Shown here piece by piece: positions 1 to 9,700 of a stretch of DNA of 64,000 nt. Position numbers and translations under genes: made by a program. Source of the stretch: Henningerozyma blattae CBS 6284 (Eukaryota > Ascomycota > Saccharomycetes > Saccharomycetales > Saccharomycetaceae); NCBI RefSeq assembly GCF_000315915.1, contig NC_020185.1, forward strand, positions 496,001-560,000. Reading direction: 5' to 3'. The notes below the pieces were generated by a model. That model did not search any database and was not told where the DNA came from. It saw nothing but the letters and a program-made list of their open reading frames with translations. Every line of letters begins with the position of its first letter. The stretch's first letter is position 1.

Positions 1-1
1 G

Positions 2-1039
2 ATCCCATCTCCTCCTAAGATTGCATCTCCAATAAAGTATCTACCATACTCACCATCAAAAAGTAACCGTTTTTCAATGTCCAAGAGATCACCATTAAGA
101 GAAATGCAAAATATACAAAGAAAATCTTATAGAAGTGGTTCTAGCATACCAACTAAAGAAAAGTTATTATTGCCAAGTATTAGTAGTAGTAATAGTGGCA
201 ATAATGACCATGCTATCTCTAATATTAACTCGAAAAATAAATTACAATTTTCTGATTTTGAAATAGGTCGAGGGTTAGGTAAAGGTAAATTTGGTAAAGT
301 ATATTGTGTTAAACATAAACAGTCTGGGTTTATCAGTGCATTAAAAGTCATGAAAAAAAAAGAGATTGTAAGCTACAACGCAGAGAAACAATTTAAAAGA
401 GAAGTTGAAGTTCAAAATTCATTGAACCACCCTAATATTGTTAAGATCTTTGGGTTTTTCCAAGACGAGATATTCGTATATTTAATTATGGAATATCTAA
501 TTAACGGTGAACTGTATAAATCTTTAAAGAATAATAATGGCCCATTTAATGATATATTAGCATCGAATTATATTTATCAGATAGCAGATGCTTTAAAATA
601 TATGCATAGTAAACATATAATACATCGCGATATCAAACCAGAGAATATTGTATTAGGTTTTAATAATAAAATAAAATTAGCAGATTTTGGCTGGAGCATA
701 TGCACACCTCCAAATTTAAGAAGAAAAACTATATGTGGTACAATTGACTATCTAGCTCCTGAACTTGTAACCTTTAAAGAATATGATTATAACGTAGATA
801 TATGGGCACTGGGTATACTGACTTATGAATTAATAGTTGGAAACCCACCTTTCGAAGAGGAAACAAAAGATTTAACATATAAGAGAATTATAAACGTGGA
901 CTTAAATTTTCCTCAAACTGTCTCTATGGACGCAAGAGATTTGATAACTAGACTGTTAAGATTTGATCCTTCCAAGAGAATGCCATTAGTAGATGTTATG
1001 AAGCACCCATGGATTACAAAAAACAAACCATACTGGTGA
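2..1039 (+). CDS. IPL1: Aurora kinase Ipl1, 5' end outside window
   Basis: Ser/Thr kinase of the chromosomal passenger complex, which corrects kinetochore-microtubule attachments and acts in spindle disassembly. Numbering from the first ATG in the window (77): glycine loop GKGKFG at 68-73, ATP lysine K90 in ALK, catalytic HRDIKPEN at 183-190, DFG at 203-205, and the Aurora-type activation loop RRKTICGT at 215-222 with phosphorylatable T218. The C-terminus [11 protein letters not shown] is typical of Ipl1. The frame stays open from base 2 to the ATG at 77 and reads Ser-Pro-rich peptide (IPSPP, ASPIK, YSPSK), like the S. cerevisiae Ipl1 N-terminus, which has about 100 residues before the kinase domain. 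The ATG at 77 is therefore probably internal and the true start lies left of the window. The next gene, RSM23, is on the same strand. Confidence 0.93.
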   Translation: MPSPPKIASPIKYLPYSPSKSNRFSMSKRSPLREMQNIQRKSYRSGSSIPTKEKLLLPSISSSNSGNNDHAISNINSKNKLQFSDFEIGRGLGKGKFGKVYCVKHKQSGFISALKVMKKKEIVSYNAEKQFKREVEVQNSLNHPNIVKIFGFFQDEIFVYLIMEYLINGELYKSLKNNNGPFNDILASNYIYQIADALKYMHSKHIIHRDIKPENIVLGFNNKIKLADFGWSICTPPNLRRKTICGTIDYLAPELVTFKEYDYNVDIWALGILTYELIVGNPPFEEETKDLTYKRIINVDLNFPQTVSMDARDLITRLLRFDPSKRMPLVDVMKHPWITKNKPYW

Positions 1040-1516
1040 TAGGACTTCTAACCTATACTAAATCCATCCATAAATATTCTTAAGAACTGATTTTGATGAA
1101 TTACTTCATCCTCATCCTTGATGCATATCCTACATTTTTTAGTTATTACTATTTATTCCCACGGTAAATATACATATTGATTTGCTTTTTAGAAATTTCA
1201 CTTATATATTTCAATTAATAAATATATTCATTACCAAAATGATATCATAGTTTAATCCAATATCTGGTATCATATCTACTAAAATATTTTTTTTAATTTT
1301 CATTGAGTTTACGATTCTTAGTCTTTTTTTTTTTTTTTCACGTGACGGGCTGTTGTATATTTTTTTTAATTGGAATCTTATACCATATATACAATAGCCA
1401 TCTTAAAAAGCTGTTAACTAAAACTTTCCTAACATATAGAAAATATTTGTAATTTGAACTTAAAGAAAATACATTTATTATTCATTACTAGATTAATTGG
1501 AATTTCTAATATAGAT
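1040..1516. other. gene-free interval IPL1-RSM23
   Basis: This 477-bp AT-rich interval holds the IPL1 3' end and the RSM23 promoter. The one distinct element is a palindromic E-box directly after a T-run. No ORF or RNA gene is seen. Confidence 0.6.
1338..1345. promoter_or_regulatory. Cbf1-type E-box TCACGTGA
   Basis: A perfect 8-bp palindrome TCACGTGA lies 172 bp upstream of the RSM23 ATG, right after a run of T. This is the high-affinity form of the Cbf1 site; Cbf1 sites are common before mitochondrial and respiratory genes. Occupancy is inferred. Confidence 0.5.
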
Positions 1517-2875
1517 ATGCTAAGCCTACGAACTTGCCAAAGACAATTTGCAACTGCAACGATTTTAAGGGCTGCAAAACCACCACCAGCTAGAGGGAAA
1601 GTTCAAGGGTTTTCTAGAAAAAAATTTAAAGCTGGGGATAAAGACTCTTCTAAGAAAATATCGCGTGGTACTCTTTACAAAAATTGGAAAGATACTGTTC
1701 AAACTGCCAGATTAAATAAAAATGCCCCCAGAGTCCCTGATATGCCCACCTGTAAATTAGATAATTTAGAAAACATTAAAGAATCATTGAACAAAGTGGT
1801 TAACTACACTGACAGGCAATATAAATATCTACATGTGTTAGGTGCATTTAAGAAGGATCAATTTAATGAGTTATTTAAACAACCAATAACTTTGATCAGA
1901 AAAGATACTACTGAGGAATTTATTAAATTAATCGAATCATCGAAAATAAAAAATTACATAATTACTGGAGAACCAGGTGTAGGTAAGTCTGTATTACTGT
2001 CTCAAACTCAAGCGTATGCTATAGAAAATAATTTTATTACCTTAAATGTCTCATATCCAAATTTATTCATTAATGGGAGAAATGATTTTTTCTTTGATCA
2101 AACTGCAAATACATATTTCCAACCAATGTATCTAAAACAATTATTATCCAAATTGAAAAACTCAGCAGATGCTAAAGTTTACGAATCATTGTTATTGAAG
2201 AATAATTACCGTTTCTTAGGTGTTATATCTTCCCTAAGTTCTACGCATAAAACAGTTAATTTCGAAAAAGGAAAGAATTCTGTTTTGGATCTATTAAATC
2301 TGAACATACAGCCTCGTCAAAGAGGTATGTTATTTCAAGCTATCATAGACGAGTTATCAGCACAAGATAAGTATCCAGTACTCCTTACTATTGATAACTT
2401 CTCATCATTATTAACGAATCCATACACTGCTTACAAAGATACAAGCAACAAAAACATATTTTTAATGGATTTACAACTTGGAAAAATTCTAATGAACATT
2501 ATTGAAGGTAAAATTAACTTTAAAAATCCAAAGAGTGCTGTTGTTTTAGCTATTTCGGGGGTTGATAGAACTAATCAAACTTTACCAGTGGGTTTAGGTA
2601 AACTCGAAGAGGACGTTTACGTTAAACCAAAATATTATGAACCAAGATTTTCCAAAATACTTCAAAATGGTGGTGTTCAGGAGTTTGAGGTTCCAAAGCT
2701 AAATAAAAGTGAAGTTTCTCAGCTGATAGATTTTTATATCAAGTCTGGAATCGTATCTGAAAACGATGTTGAAAAAACTAATGAAACCACGAAATTAATC
2801 GATGAAAAATATATAATATCAGGAAATGGTAACCCTAGGGAGTTGTTAAAAAGTTTTGTATTAAGTCATTCATAA
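1517..2875 (+). CDS. RSM23: mitochondrial small ribosomal subunit protein Rsm23 (DAP3/mS29)
   Basis: Component of the mitochondrial 37S ribosomal subunit, the yeast DAP3/mS29 GTPase-like protein. From the ATG at 1517 the product is 452 residues, close to the 450 of S. cerevisiae. The N-terminus is basic and Ser/Thr/Arg-rich (MLSLRTCQRQFATATILRA), a typical mitochondrial presequence. A P-loop GEPGVGKS sits at residues 151-158, and a DNFSSLL stretch further on may be the Walker B region. The frame is open upstream to 1454, but no ATG precedes 1517, so this start is preferred. It is convergent with CEG1, which is also its neighbour in S. cerevisiae (YGL129C/YGL130W). Confidence 0.9.
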   Translation: MLSLRTCQRQFATATILRAAKPPPARGKVQGFSRKKFKAGDKDSSKKISRGTLYKNWKDTVQTARLNKNAPRVPDMPTCKLDNLENIKESLNKVVNYTDRQYKYLHVLGAFKKDQFNELFKQPITLIRKDTTEEFIKLIESSKIKNYIITGEPGVGKSVLLSQTQAYAIENNFITLNVSYPNLFINGRNDFFFDQTANTYFQPMYLKQLLSKLKNSADAKVYESLLLKNNYRFLGVISSLSSTHKTVNFEKGKNSVLDLLNLNIQPRQRGMLFQAIIDELSAQDKYPVLLTIDNFSSLLTNPYTAYKDTSNKNIFLMDLQLGKILMNIIEGKINFKNPKSAVVLAISGVDRTNQTLPVGLGKLEEDVYVKPKYYEPRFSKILQNGGVQEFEVPKLNKSEVSQLIDFYIKSGIVSENDVEKTNETTKLIDEKYIISGNGNPRELLKSFVLSHS

Positions 2876-3280
2876 ATACGTATTTTTTACATTATGTATA
2901 TTTCATCTTGTATATCTTCTAATACTGTAAATATTCAAACATATTATAAATTCATTTAAATTTAAAGCTATACTATCACCATAGAAGGAAAAATGCTACG
3001 TTATATTGAAAAAGAAAACAAGTATATAAATCACAATATGTAACTATATATAAAACAAGATGTTACAACCCATAGTAATACAAATTTAGAAAAGAAAATC
3101 CCTGTAATATTTATTTTTATTATATCGTCTTTGCAACGGTACACAAGCATATTGAAAGAATGGGAAATGTACTATGGTTATTTTAGGCCGTATATAATAA
3201 AGCTAAACCATTTAGAGAAAATATGACAAAATAAAATGAGAACACAAAAAGAAAGATGACAAAATTTTAGCGTGATATAA
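2876..3280. other. convergent 3' interval RSM23/CEG1
   Basis: This 405-bp AT-rich spacer lies between two converging genes and should carry both polyadenylation regions. Apart from the Puf3-like motif at its left end, no ORF or RNA gene is seen. Confidence 0.6.
2926..2933 (+). promoter_or_regulatory. Puf3-like 3'UTR motif TGTAAATA
   Basis: TGTAAATA lies 51 bases after the RSM23 stop on the sense strand. It matches the Puf3 core UGUAHAUA found in 3'UTRs of mRNAs for mitochondrial translation. The preferred C at -2 is an A here, so it is a partial match. The role is inferred from the family. Confidence 0.4.
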
Positions 3281-4642
3281 TCATTCATTAAACCAATCAT
3301 CATCGTCATCTACAAATTTGTCATCATTACCACCTTGATTGTTCTCAAAAGTTTGAGATTGATGCTGTTGATGCTGAGGTGCTGGTGGTTGCCTATGAGC
3401 TGCAGACTTCAGTTGCTGCTCTCTTTCTTTCCAGTTAGTTCTAATACCTTCAACAATTTCACTTAAATCTTCTAGCTTAACAGAATCATTAATACTTTCT
3501 AATACTTTTTGTACAACAGAGATATGATTACCATTTAACTTATCATCTCTAAATCTTAATAATTGCCATGCACCTGTTTCTTGATCTTTCGTACATTCAA
3601 CGATTCTACCATTTAATGGTTGATTTAAATTCTTCAACTCATGCCATTTCTCATCACTGACTTCTAAATCTGAGAATTTCTGATATGTCCTTTCTAATAA
3701 ATCTAATTCTTTATTATCAAATGGTTGGTCAAAATGCTGTAACCTGGAATTTACATCAGCACCGCCCTTCCAAACATAAAGTTCAAAATTTGGCTTAACA
3801 TCATAATTATGATACCATCTATTTGGATCTTTTTTTGGTAATGATTCATCTTCAACCATTGGAATTTGTAAAATAAGCTTAAAGTCTACAGAGTTTTCCT
3901 CTTCAGGTTTCCATTTCAATAAGTATGAATCCTTACCACCAACATAATAAGAAGTCTTAACTGGTGTAAAAATTAGACCATCTGATTTGTGAGGTAATTT
4001 ATCCAATGTATTCTCCACTTTTACTAAATCATAACTGAAATTCATATGTTTCATTGATAATTTAAATGGGAATGTACCACAATGGTCAGGATAATAAGTT
4101 CTTAGATCGTAATAAGGCTTAAAGAATTCTTTACCCAAATGGGCTAACCTTGAACTTGTTGGAGATGGAACCAAACAACGGCCATTTATTGCTAAACAAT
4201 CAAACATTAGATATCTCATCTCTTTCATACCAGTTTGGGGATTTGTTTGAATAACCAATTCACCATCAATCAAAGTTCCATCTTGCATAGTTTCCAATAA
4301 CTCTTTCTTATGGTGGCGCGGTAAACGGGGGAAATGAAACCCATTTATTAAATAATAATTGTTCTCTCTGTCTATCATAAAGCACCCTTGTTCTTTGGTT
4401 ACAGGATTGATTAATATCAGAAGTAATACACGTAATCCATCAGTCTTCTCACAGACATAATAATCGTGTTGTAACAAGTTATCAGACATATGCCCATGGG
4501 CAAAAGAAATTGGCTGAGAACCTGGGAAAGTCTTGGAGGGTTTTGGAGAATTTAGTAGTTTACAAACCATCATTTTTAAATCTTGAGTAACATTTCCTGG
4601 TTGGACAATCCCCGGAACTTCTGGAGCAGATCTATCATCCAT
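3281..4642 (-). CDS. CEG1: mRNA guanylyltransferase (capping enzyme alpha subunit) Ceg1
   Basis: Transfers GMP from GTP to the diphosphate 5' end of nascent pre-mRNA in the nucleus; works with the RNA triphosphatase Cet1 (also in this window) on the phosphorylated Pol II tail. The nucleotidyltransferase motifs appear in order: motif I EKTDG with the GMP-accepting lysine K66, motif III DGELVI, motif IIIa YLMFDCLAING, motif IV SDGLIF and motif V LLKWKPEEENSVDFKL. The C-terminal domain contains GRIVECTKD and RFRDDK. Length is 453 residues against 459 in S. cerevisiae. The tail is Gln/His-rich then acidic (DDDDDWFNE). The ATG at 4642 is the first in frame. Confidence 0.97.
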   Translation of the reverse strand: MDDRSAPEVPGIVQPGNVTQDLKMMVCKLLNSPKPSKTFPGSQPISFAHGHMSDNLLQHDYYVCEKTDGLRVLLLILINPVTKEQGCFMIDRENNYYLINGFHFPRLPRHHKKELLETMQDGTLIDGELVIQTNPQTGMKEMRYLMFDCLAINGRCLVPSPTSSRLAHLGKEFFKPYYDLRTYYPDHCGTFPFKLSMKHMNFSYDLVKVENTLDKLPHKSDGLIFTPVKTSYYVGGKDSYLLKWKPEEENSVDFKLILQIPMVEDESLPKKDPNRWYHNYDVKPNFELYVWKGGADVNSRLQHFDQPFDNKELDLLERTYQKFSDLEVSDEKWHELKNLNQPLNGRIVECTKDQETGAWQLLRFRDDKLNGNHISVVQKVLESINDSVKLEDLSEIVEGIRTNWKEREQQLKSAAHRQPPAPQHQQHQSQTFENNQGGNDDKFVDDDDDWFNE

Positions 4643-5039
4643 TTTATTTTAATAATAAGTTTTATTATCAAAGTGTAGTTATAAATTATTGATACCAATT
4701 CTATGTTTGATTGATCTTCAATTGATTTTTTTTAACGATGTTCATTGAATCATAAATTTCAGTATAACTTTAATATGTTAGTGAAATTTCATTTCATTTT
4801 CGGGGAAGAATAGTAGAAGAAAAAAAGTCATTAATATAACTAAATAATGCTAGAAAATAAGAAATTTATTTTCTATAAATAAATAAATATAAAAATCAAT
4901 TATATACAGAATGATTATAAATAACAAAATATGTGTTTAAAAAAAACAGCGTGAAATAAAGAATATTAGAAGGTATATGATTGTGTTATCCAGTGGATAT
5001 TGTTTAGTATATGTTAAATGAGAATACAATTATAATTCT
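4643..5039. other. interval CBP3 3' end / CEG1 promoter
   Basis: This 397-bp AT-rich sequence contains the CEG1 5' flank and the CBP3 3' flank, both on the minus strand. The reverse complement of 4901-4908 reads TGTATATA, a weak Puf3-like core in the CBP3 3'UTR. Nothing else is seen. Confidence 0.5.
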
Positions 5040-6059
5040 CTAATTAGTATAAGATAGTTTACTATGCTCACTTGGCAAGAGATCTGTTTCTGTTTCGTAC
5101 TTTTTAATAATACTTTGCTTTAATTTGTTTTCTTGTTCTGGAGTTAATCTTTCTACAACTTCGTTTGGTGGAACAAATTTAAAATTCCCCTTGGCAAATT
5201 CTCTGTCTGACATTTTGCTTAAAACATACAACTGAGATCTTACATATCTAACAATAGCCTCTAGTTGGACCATGTCAATATTTTTTCTACCACCGAACAA
5301 ATTTCTCCATAGAGCTGTTGCTAAAGTTGCGTCATCGGTGAAAAATCCTTCATCATAAGCAAATACTGCACCACGTAATTGGGTATTAAAATCCTTCAAG
5401 TATTGATCAACAATTCTCCCTGATTTAACATTCATTTCTTCAAATAACCTTCTTTCAATATCTAAAAAGGTTCTATCAACCAACTTTTGTTGATAATTCT
5501 TACCATACTTGAATGGCATTGCACGCATTCTTGTAAATAAAATCCATTCATGTAAGATGGTGATTTGAAACCATTGGGAAAAAGTACGTGGTAAATTTAA
5601 ACTTTCATAAAAAAATTTACAACTTTCACTTAATTCTTCATCATCATATTGTAGCCCTTGCTCTTTACATAACATATAGTAATAAGAGCCTGCAACTGGA
5701 CCTGCCCTAACACGATCCATATCTAATTTTAGCATATTAATCACAACTTCACCCATTGCTGATTTCCATTTAGGAAGGTGATATTTGCTTGATTCATATT
5801 TTGAATGCGCTAATTTGATAATTTTTATTTTTTTTACTGGAGCAACGATCTCATAGTCAGCTGGCATGGCCTTTGTATGAGATTTCTTGATAAGATTTTC
5901 AGGCGAGTCATTGCTTATTGAATGATTTGTTCTTATTCCATTTAATCCTGCCCTTGTTAAGGAAGCTCCCACATTGGTACTGTGTATAATTGCTTTGCTG
6001 TTTGCTCTTAAAAGACAACTCCTTATTATGGGAGTGCTAACCCACTTAAAATTACTCAT
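5040..6059 (-). CDS. CBP3: Cbp3, cytochrome b translation/assembly factor
   Basis: Mitochondrial inner-membrane-associated protein that, with Cbp6, binds the mitoribosome exit and newly made cytochrome b for complex III assembly. It carries the ubiquinol-cytochrome c chaperone domain: conserved blocks include WFQITILHEWILFTRMR, FNTQLRGAVFAYDEG and LATALWRNLF. From the ATG at 6059 the protein is 339 residues (335 in S. cerevisiae). The first 45 residues are basic and hydroxylated, with no acidic residue until after residue 50, fitting a presequence. The frame is open 18 bases further upstream, but only through a GTG, so the ATG is used. It follows CEG1 in the same orientation. Confidence 0.93.
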   Translation of the reverse strand: MSNFKWVSTPIIRSCLLRANSKAIIHSTNVGASLTRAGLNGIRTNHSISNDSPENLIKKSHTKAMPADYEIVAPVKKIKIIKLAHSKYESSKYHLPKWKSAMGEVVINMLKLDMDRVRAGPVAGSYYYMLCKEQGLQYDDEELSESCKFFYESLNLPRTFSQWFQITILHEWILFTRMRAMPFKYGKNYQQKLVDRTFLDIERRLFEEMNVKSGRIVDQYLKDFNTQLRGAVFAYDEGFFTDDATLATALWRNLFGGRKNIDMVQLEAIVRYVRSQLYVLSKMSDREFAKGNFKFVPPNEVVERLTPEQENKLKQSIIKKYETETDLLPSEHSKLSYTN

Positions 6060-6746
6060 TATCGTATACAATTGCACAGGTTATATGTATTGCCTTTGCT
6101 ATGTTCAGTTAAGATAATAATTATCTAACAACTAATATATTCTTGGTATTAGCATCTTACTCCAGTTCTTTTAAACCTTCGACTAAAAAACCCTTTAGTT
6201 CAATGTAATTTCCAAGAAGTTCCATGTCCGATCTTTAGTCGCGTGAAAGAAAGACTAATCAAAAAATTTTATATTGTCAGAATATAGCATAAAAATAAAA
6301 AAATAGAATGTAAAAGCCATTAAAGGTCTGTTTCGTATATTTGGGTATATTAATTTTAAAAACAATTTTAAAAGTCTATTGAGAGTACATAAGTAAAACC
6401 ATCTATGAATACTACAATATATTGAGCGTAGTAAGAGAGGTTCTATTAATTCATAAAATTATTAAAATCTATATATTTATAATACATGGTCATCTTGAAA
6501 GAAGTAAATTGTAATGAGTTTGAAAACGTAAAAAAGTAAAATAAAAAGCGTGCAAAAAGAATGAACAAATGTGGAACAAATGTAGAACAAATGTGGAACA
6601 AACTTAACGGTAGCCAACAATGAAGCAAAGTTAAAATATGAGGATTGATATGATGCCTTATCGAACGTGTGATACCCACATAGCTATGGACGTTGAGAAA
6701 AGTGTAGCAAAATAAAGCCTTAAAAAGAAATAATAAATCAAAAGTA
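6060..6746. other. interval ITC1 3' end / CBP3 promoter
   Basis: This 687-bp interval lies between two minus-strand genes. It holds the CBP3 promoter on its left and the ITC1 3' flank on its right, with an 11-bp tandem repeat near the ITC1 end. An open frame on the minus strand at 6446-6766 is hydrophobic and overlaps the end of ITC1; I do not accept it as a gene. Confidence 0.5.
6563..6602. repeat. 11-bp tandem repeat, 3.6 copies
   Basis: The unit GAACAAATGTG is repeated at 6563, 6574 and 6585 (the second copy ends in A), followed by a partial copy from 6596. It lies about 145 bp past the ITC1 stop. It is probably a simple minisatellite; no function is evident. Confidence 0.8.
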
Positions 6747-9700
6747 TCAATTTGTAGACGCAGCAATTACAGTAACTTTTGAAGTTTGATCGAGAATCTG
6801 TTTTAGTTTATCTTCTACTGATTTATCAATAACTACCTTTTGGTTACCAGTAGCATTCTTACGTAATGAAGTACCCCATACGGTCTTGGCGGTTTTATTT
6901 TTCCAGCCAATAGCATCTTCCATCATACTGTAATGGCGGAAGTTCAGCAGATCAGTTAATATTTCAGCTTGTCTTTTCTTCTTATTCTCACAAATTAATT
7001 TTAATCGTTTCTTTTCTGCACGAGCTTGAACCCTAGCTCCAGGCCTTTGAGAATTTTCACGTTTTTCCATAGTTTCTAAGATTTCATCTCTACGTTCTTC
7101 TAATTCTTTTATTTTACTGATAACTTTTCTAGTTTTAGAAGAATCGTCCAATTTCATTATTTCTTCCGCAATCCGTTCTAATTCTTCCTCATAATTATCA
7201 CTTTCTTCTTCTTCCGGTTCCACAGTTGAGGATTTGTCCATTTTATCTTCATTTTTGTCATTTTCTGCCCCAGTTGTTTGGTTTTGGACCTTCTTGCCTG
7301 TAAGAGCTTCCAGTTCAGCATCAGTAAATTCATTTTCAGCTAATTCTTCATATAAAAGCTTTTCAGTGTCATTTTTTTCGAATAAAGATAAAACTTTATT
7401 TCTATGATTATAACATTTTTCGATCGTATGCTCAATATTACCAAATTGCCGGATTAAATCATGCTCACGACGTCCCCAAGTATCGAACCATTCTAATAAG
7501 ACTTTAACATCTTCATAGCTCTCAATGCAATGCCATTGGCTTTCTGATAGCATTAACCCTCTTGGACTTTCATCAATAATTTTCTTTTGAATTGGAGTCA
7601 ATTCAATGTATTGATTAGGAGCACCTGTTGAATCAACTAATTCTGTTTCGATTTCAGGTTCTATATAACAGAATGATCCATCATCTTTTTGTTTAATATG
7701 GAATACTTCGGTAGTAGCCTCTACAGGCCCTTTAGTTTTAATTAGTTCTTTCCAATTTCTAATCTGTTCCCTCTCAATTCCTAAGAAAAACATTGATGCT
7801 TCTTCAGAAGGTCCTTGAATCCATATTCTACCAGAATGATAAGTTGGTGGCTCTTCATCTAATAACTCCTGAATGGATATACCACATAACTCTAACCAGT
7901 AATATTTGTTACCATATCTATCGATACCTAAAGGTTTTAATCTTTGTAAATCATTCTCCATTAGTTTTTTATCCAATAATATTTTATCATTCTTCAAATT
8001 TTCATAGACATGCTCATGTTCTTCTTGATTTTTCTTTTCCTCTTCAATTGTTTCTAATGGCTGTGGTTCTTGTCTTTCTAGCTGTAAAAGATTTGCTTGT
8101 ATATTGTGAATTTTAGATTGTTCAGTTTTTAATTCTTTTGATATTCTAAATCTTTCACTACGAATATGTGAGCATAAATCCATTGATTTTTCAATTTCAT
8201 ACTTGATATCTGGTGAAAAATTTAATAATAAATCTACTAAAATCCATATGGAATCGATTTTTTCAGACAACGTTAAATTTCTACAAAAATTTTTCCACAT
8301 TTGTTTTGGCAATTGGCTTGCAGAAATTTCCTTTGGAACAATTTTTTCAGTGAAGTTAATAACAATATCTTTATAAGATGGAACATACATACTGTCTTGA
8401 AAAATACCCAATAGAATTAATAGCCAATGGCCATTATTGAATTGCCTTTTAGTCAATCGTTCAGCCCAATTTACATTACGATAATTTAAACATTTTTCCA
8501 GAATTGGATCAATTTCGTCTTCTTCAGATTCTGCCTCTTCCTCTTCCTCTTCCTCTTCCTCTTCCTTTTCTTCTTGTTCTTGTTCTTGTTCTTCTTTAGA
8601 TTCGGATTCCTTTTTAACAACTTCTTCCGCTTTTACCTTTGAAGCTACTTCAGCTGTGGTATCATTGTCATCCTCTTTCTTAGTTGTGATATCTTCCTTT
8701 TCTTGTTTAATATCATTTAATTTTCCATCTATATTTGTATTCGTAGTGGAATCCTCAGTAGCATTTTCCTCTTTAACTTCATATTTAATATCTCTTTTGT
8801 CTTCTTCTTCTTCTTCCTTTTCAATTTCAGGTTCTTCTAACCATTCTTCAACTACTAAGCAAGTCCAGTTCCCATTTTCATCAATGAAAAGACGTAAAAG
8901 AGCTGCAAATGCTTCTAGTAATAAAGCAGAGCCATTATGATTAACGTTATCTAAAATATCATCAGTAGCTTCTTCATCGAGTTCTATTCTATAACTAATA
9001 TCCTCAGTATTTTTCCCTTTTATCAGTTGTCTTACCTCTGGATTACGTTGCCAATCTGAATCATTATTTGATTTGTCATCATTTTCTTCTTCTTTCATCT
9101 TTTCAGATTCTTTATCTTCATCTTCACTATCACTATCATCAGCTATTTTAATTGAATTTTTTGATTCTTCAATATTCTTTGTGGTTTCAATAAATACAAC
9201 TTCACCTTTCAATTCAAATGGATCCGTACATTTTAATGAAGAAATGAATTGATCTAAACTAAAATGGGATAAATATAGTTTAGTGTTAAAAGTGTTCAAA
9301 AATTGATAAACTTGTAATAATTTATCCATATTTTCAATTGAATGGAATGGCTTGTCATCAACTTGGATTCGTTCTAATAATGAGTTATAATGATATAAAT
9401 TTTGGAAAACACTAGGCGAGCCCTTATATGGGAGAGCTAAATCATCCACAATACTTGTAATTACTGCAACTGAAGGTTCAGGAGCAACTGACAATTTTTC
9501 CTGTTGTTGTGCCTGGAGCATTTGTTGTTGTTGTAAGAGTAATAATTCATCAGGTAGTGGTTGTTGCTGCTGTTGTTGTTGTTGCTGTTGCTGCTGCTGC
9601 TGCTGCTGCTGCTGTTGCTGATGTTGTAGATGTAATTGGTGCTGTTGTTGGTGTAGTTGTTGATGTAACTGTTGTTGTTGTAATTGCTGTAGTTGTTGTT

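Noticed and set aside
1454..1516. N-terminal extension of RSM23 from 1454
   Set aside because: The extension begins with TTG, not ATG; the ATG at 1517 gives the family length and a good presequence.
6446..6766. 106-codon minus-strand frame at the ITC1 3' end
   Set aside because: Hydrophobic Phe/Leu-rich chance product overlapping ITC1, and it spans a tandem repeat.
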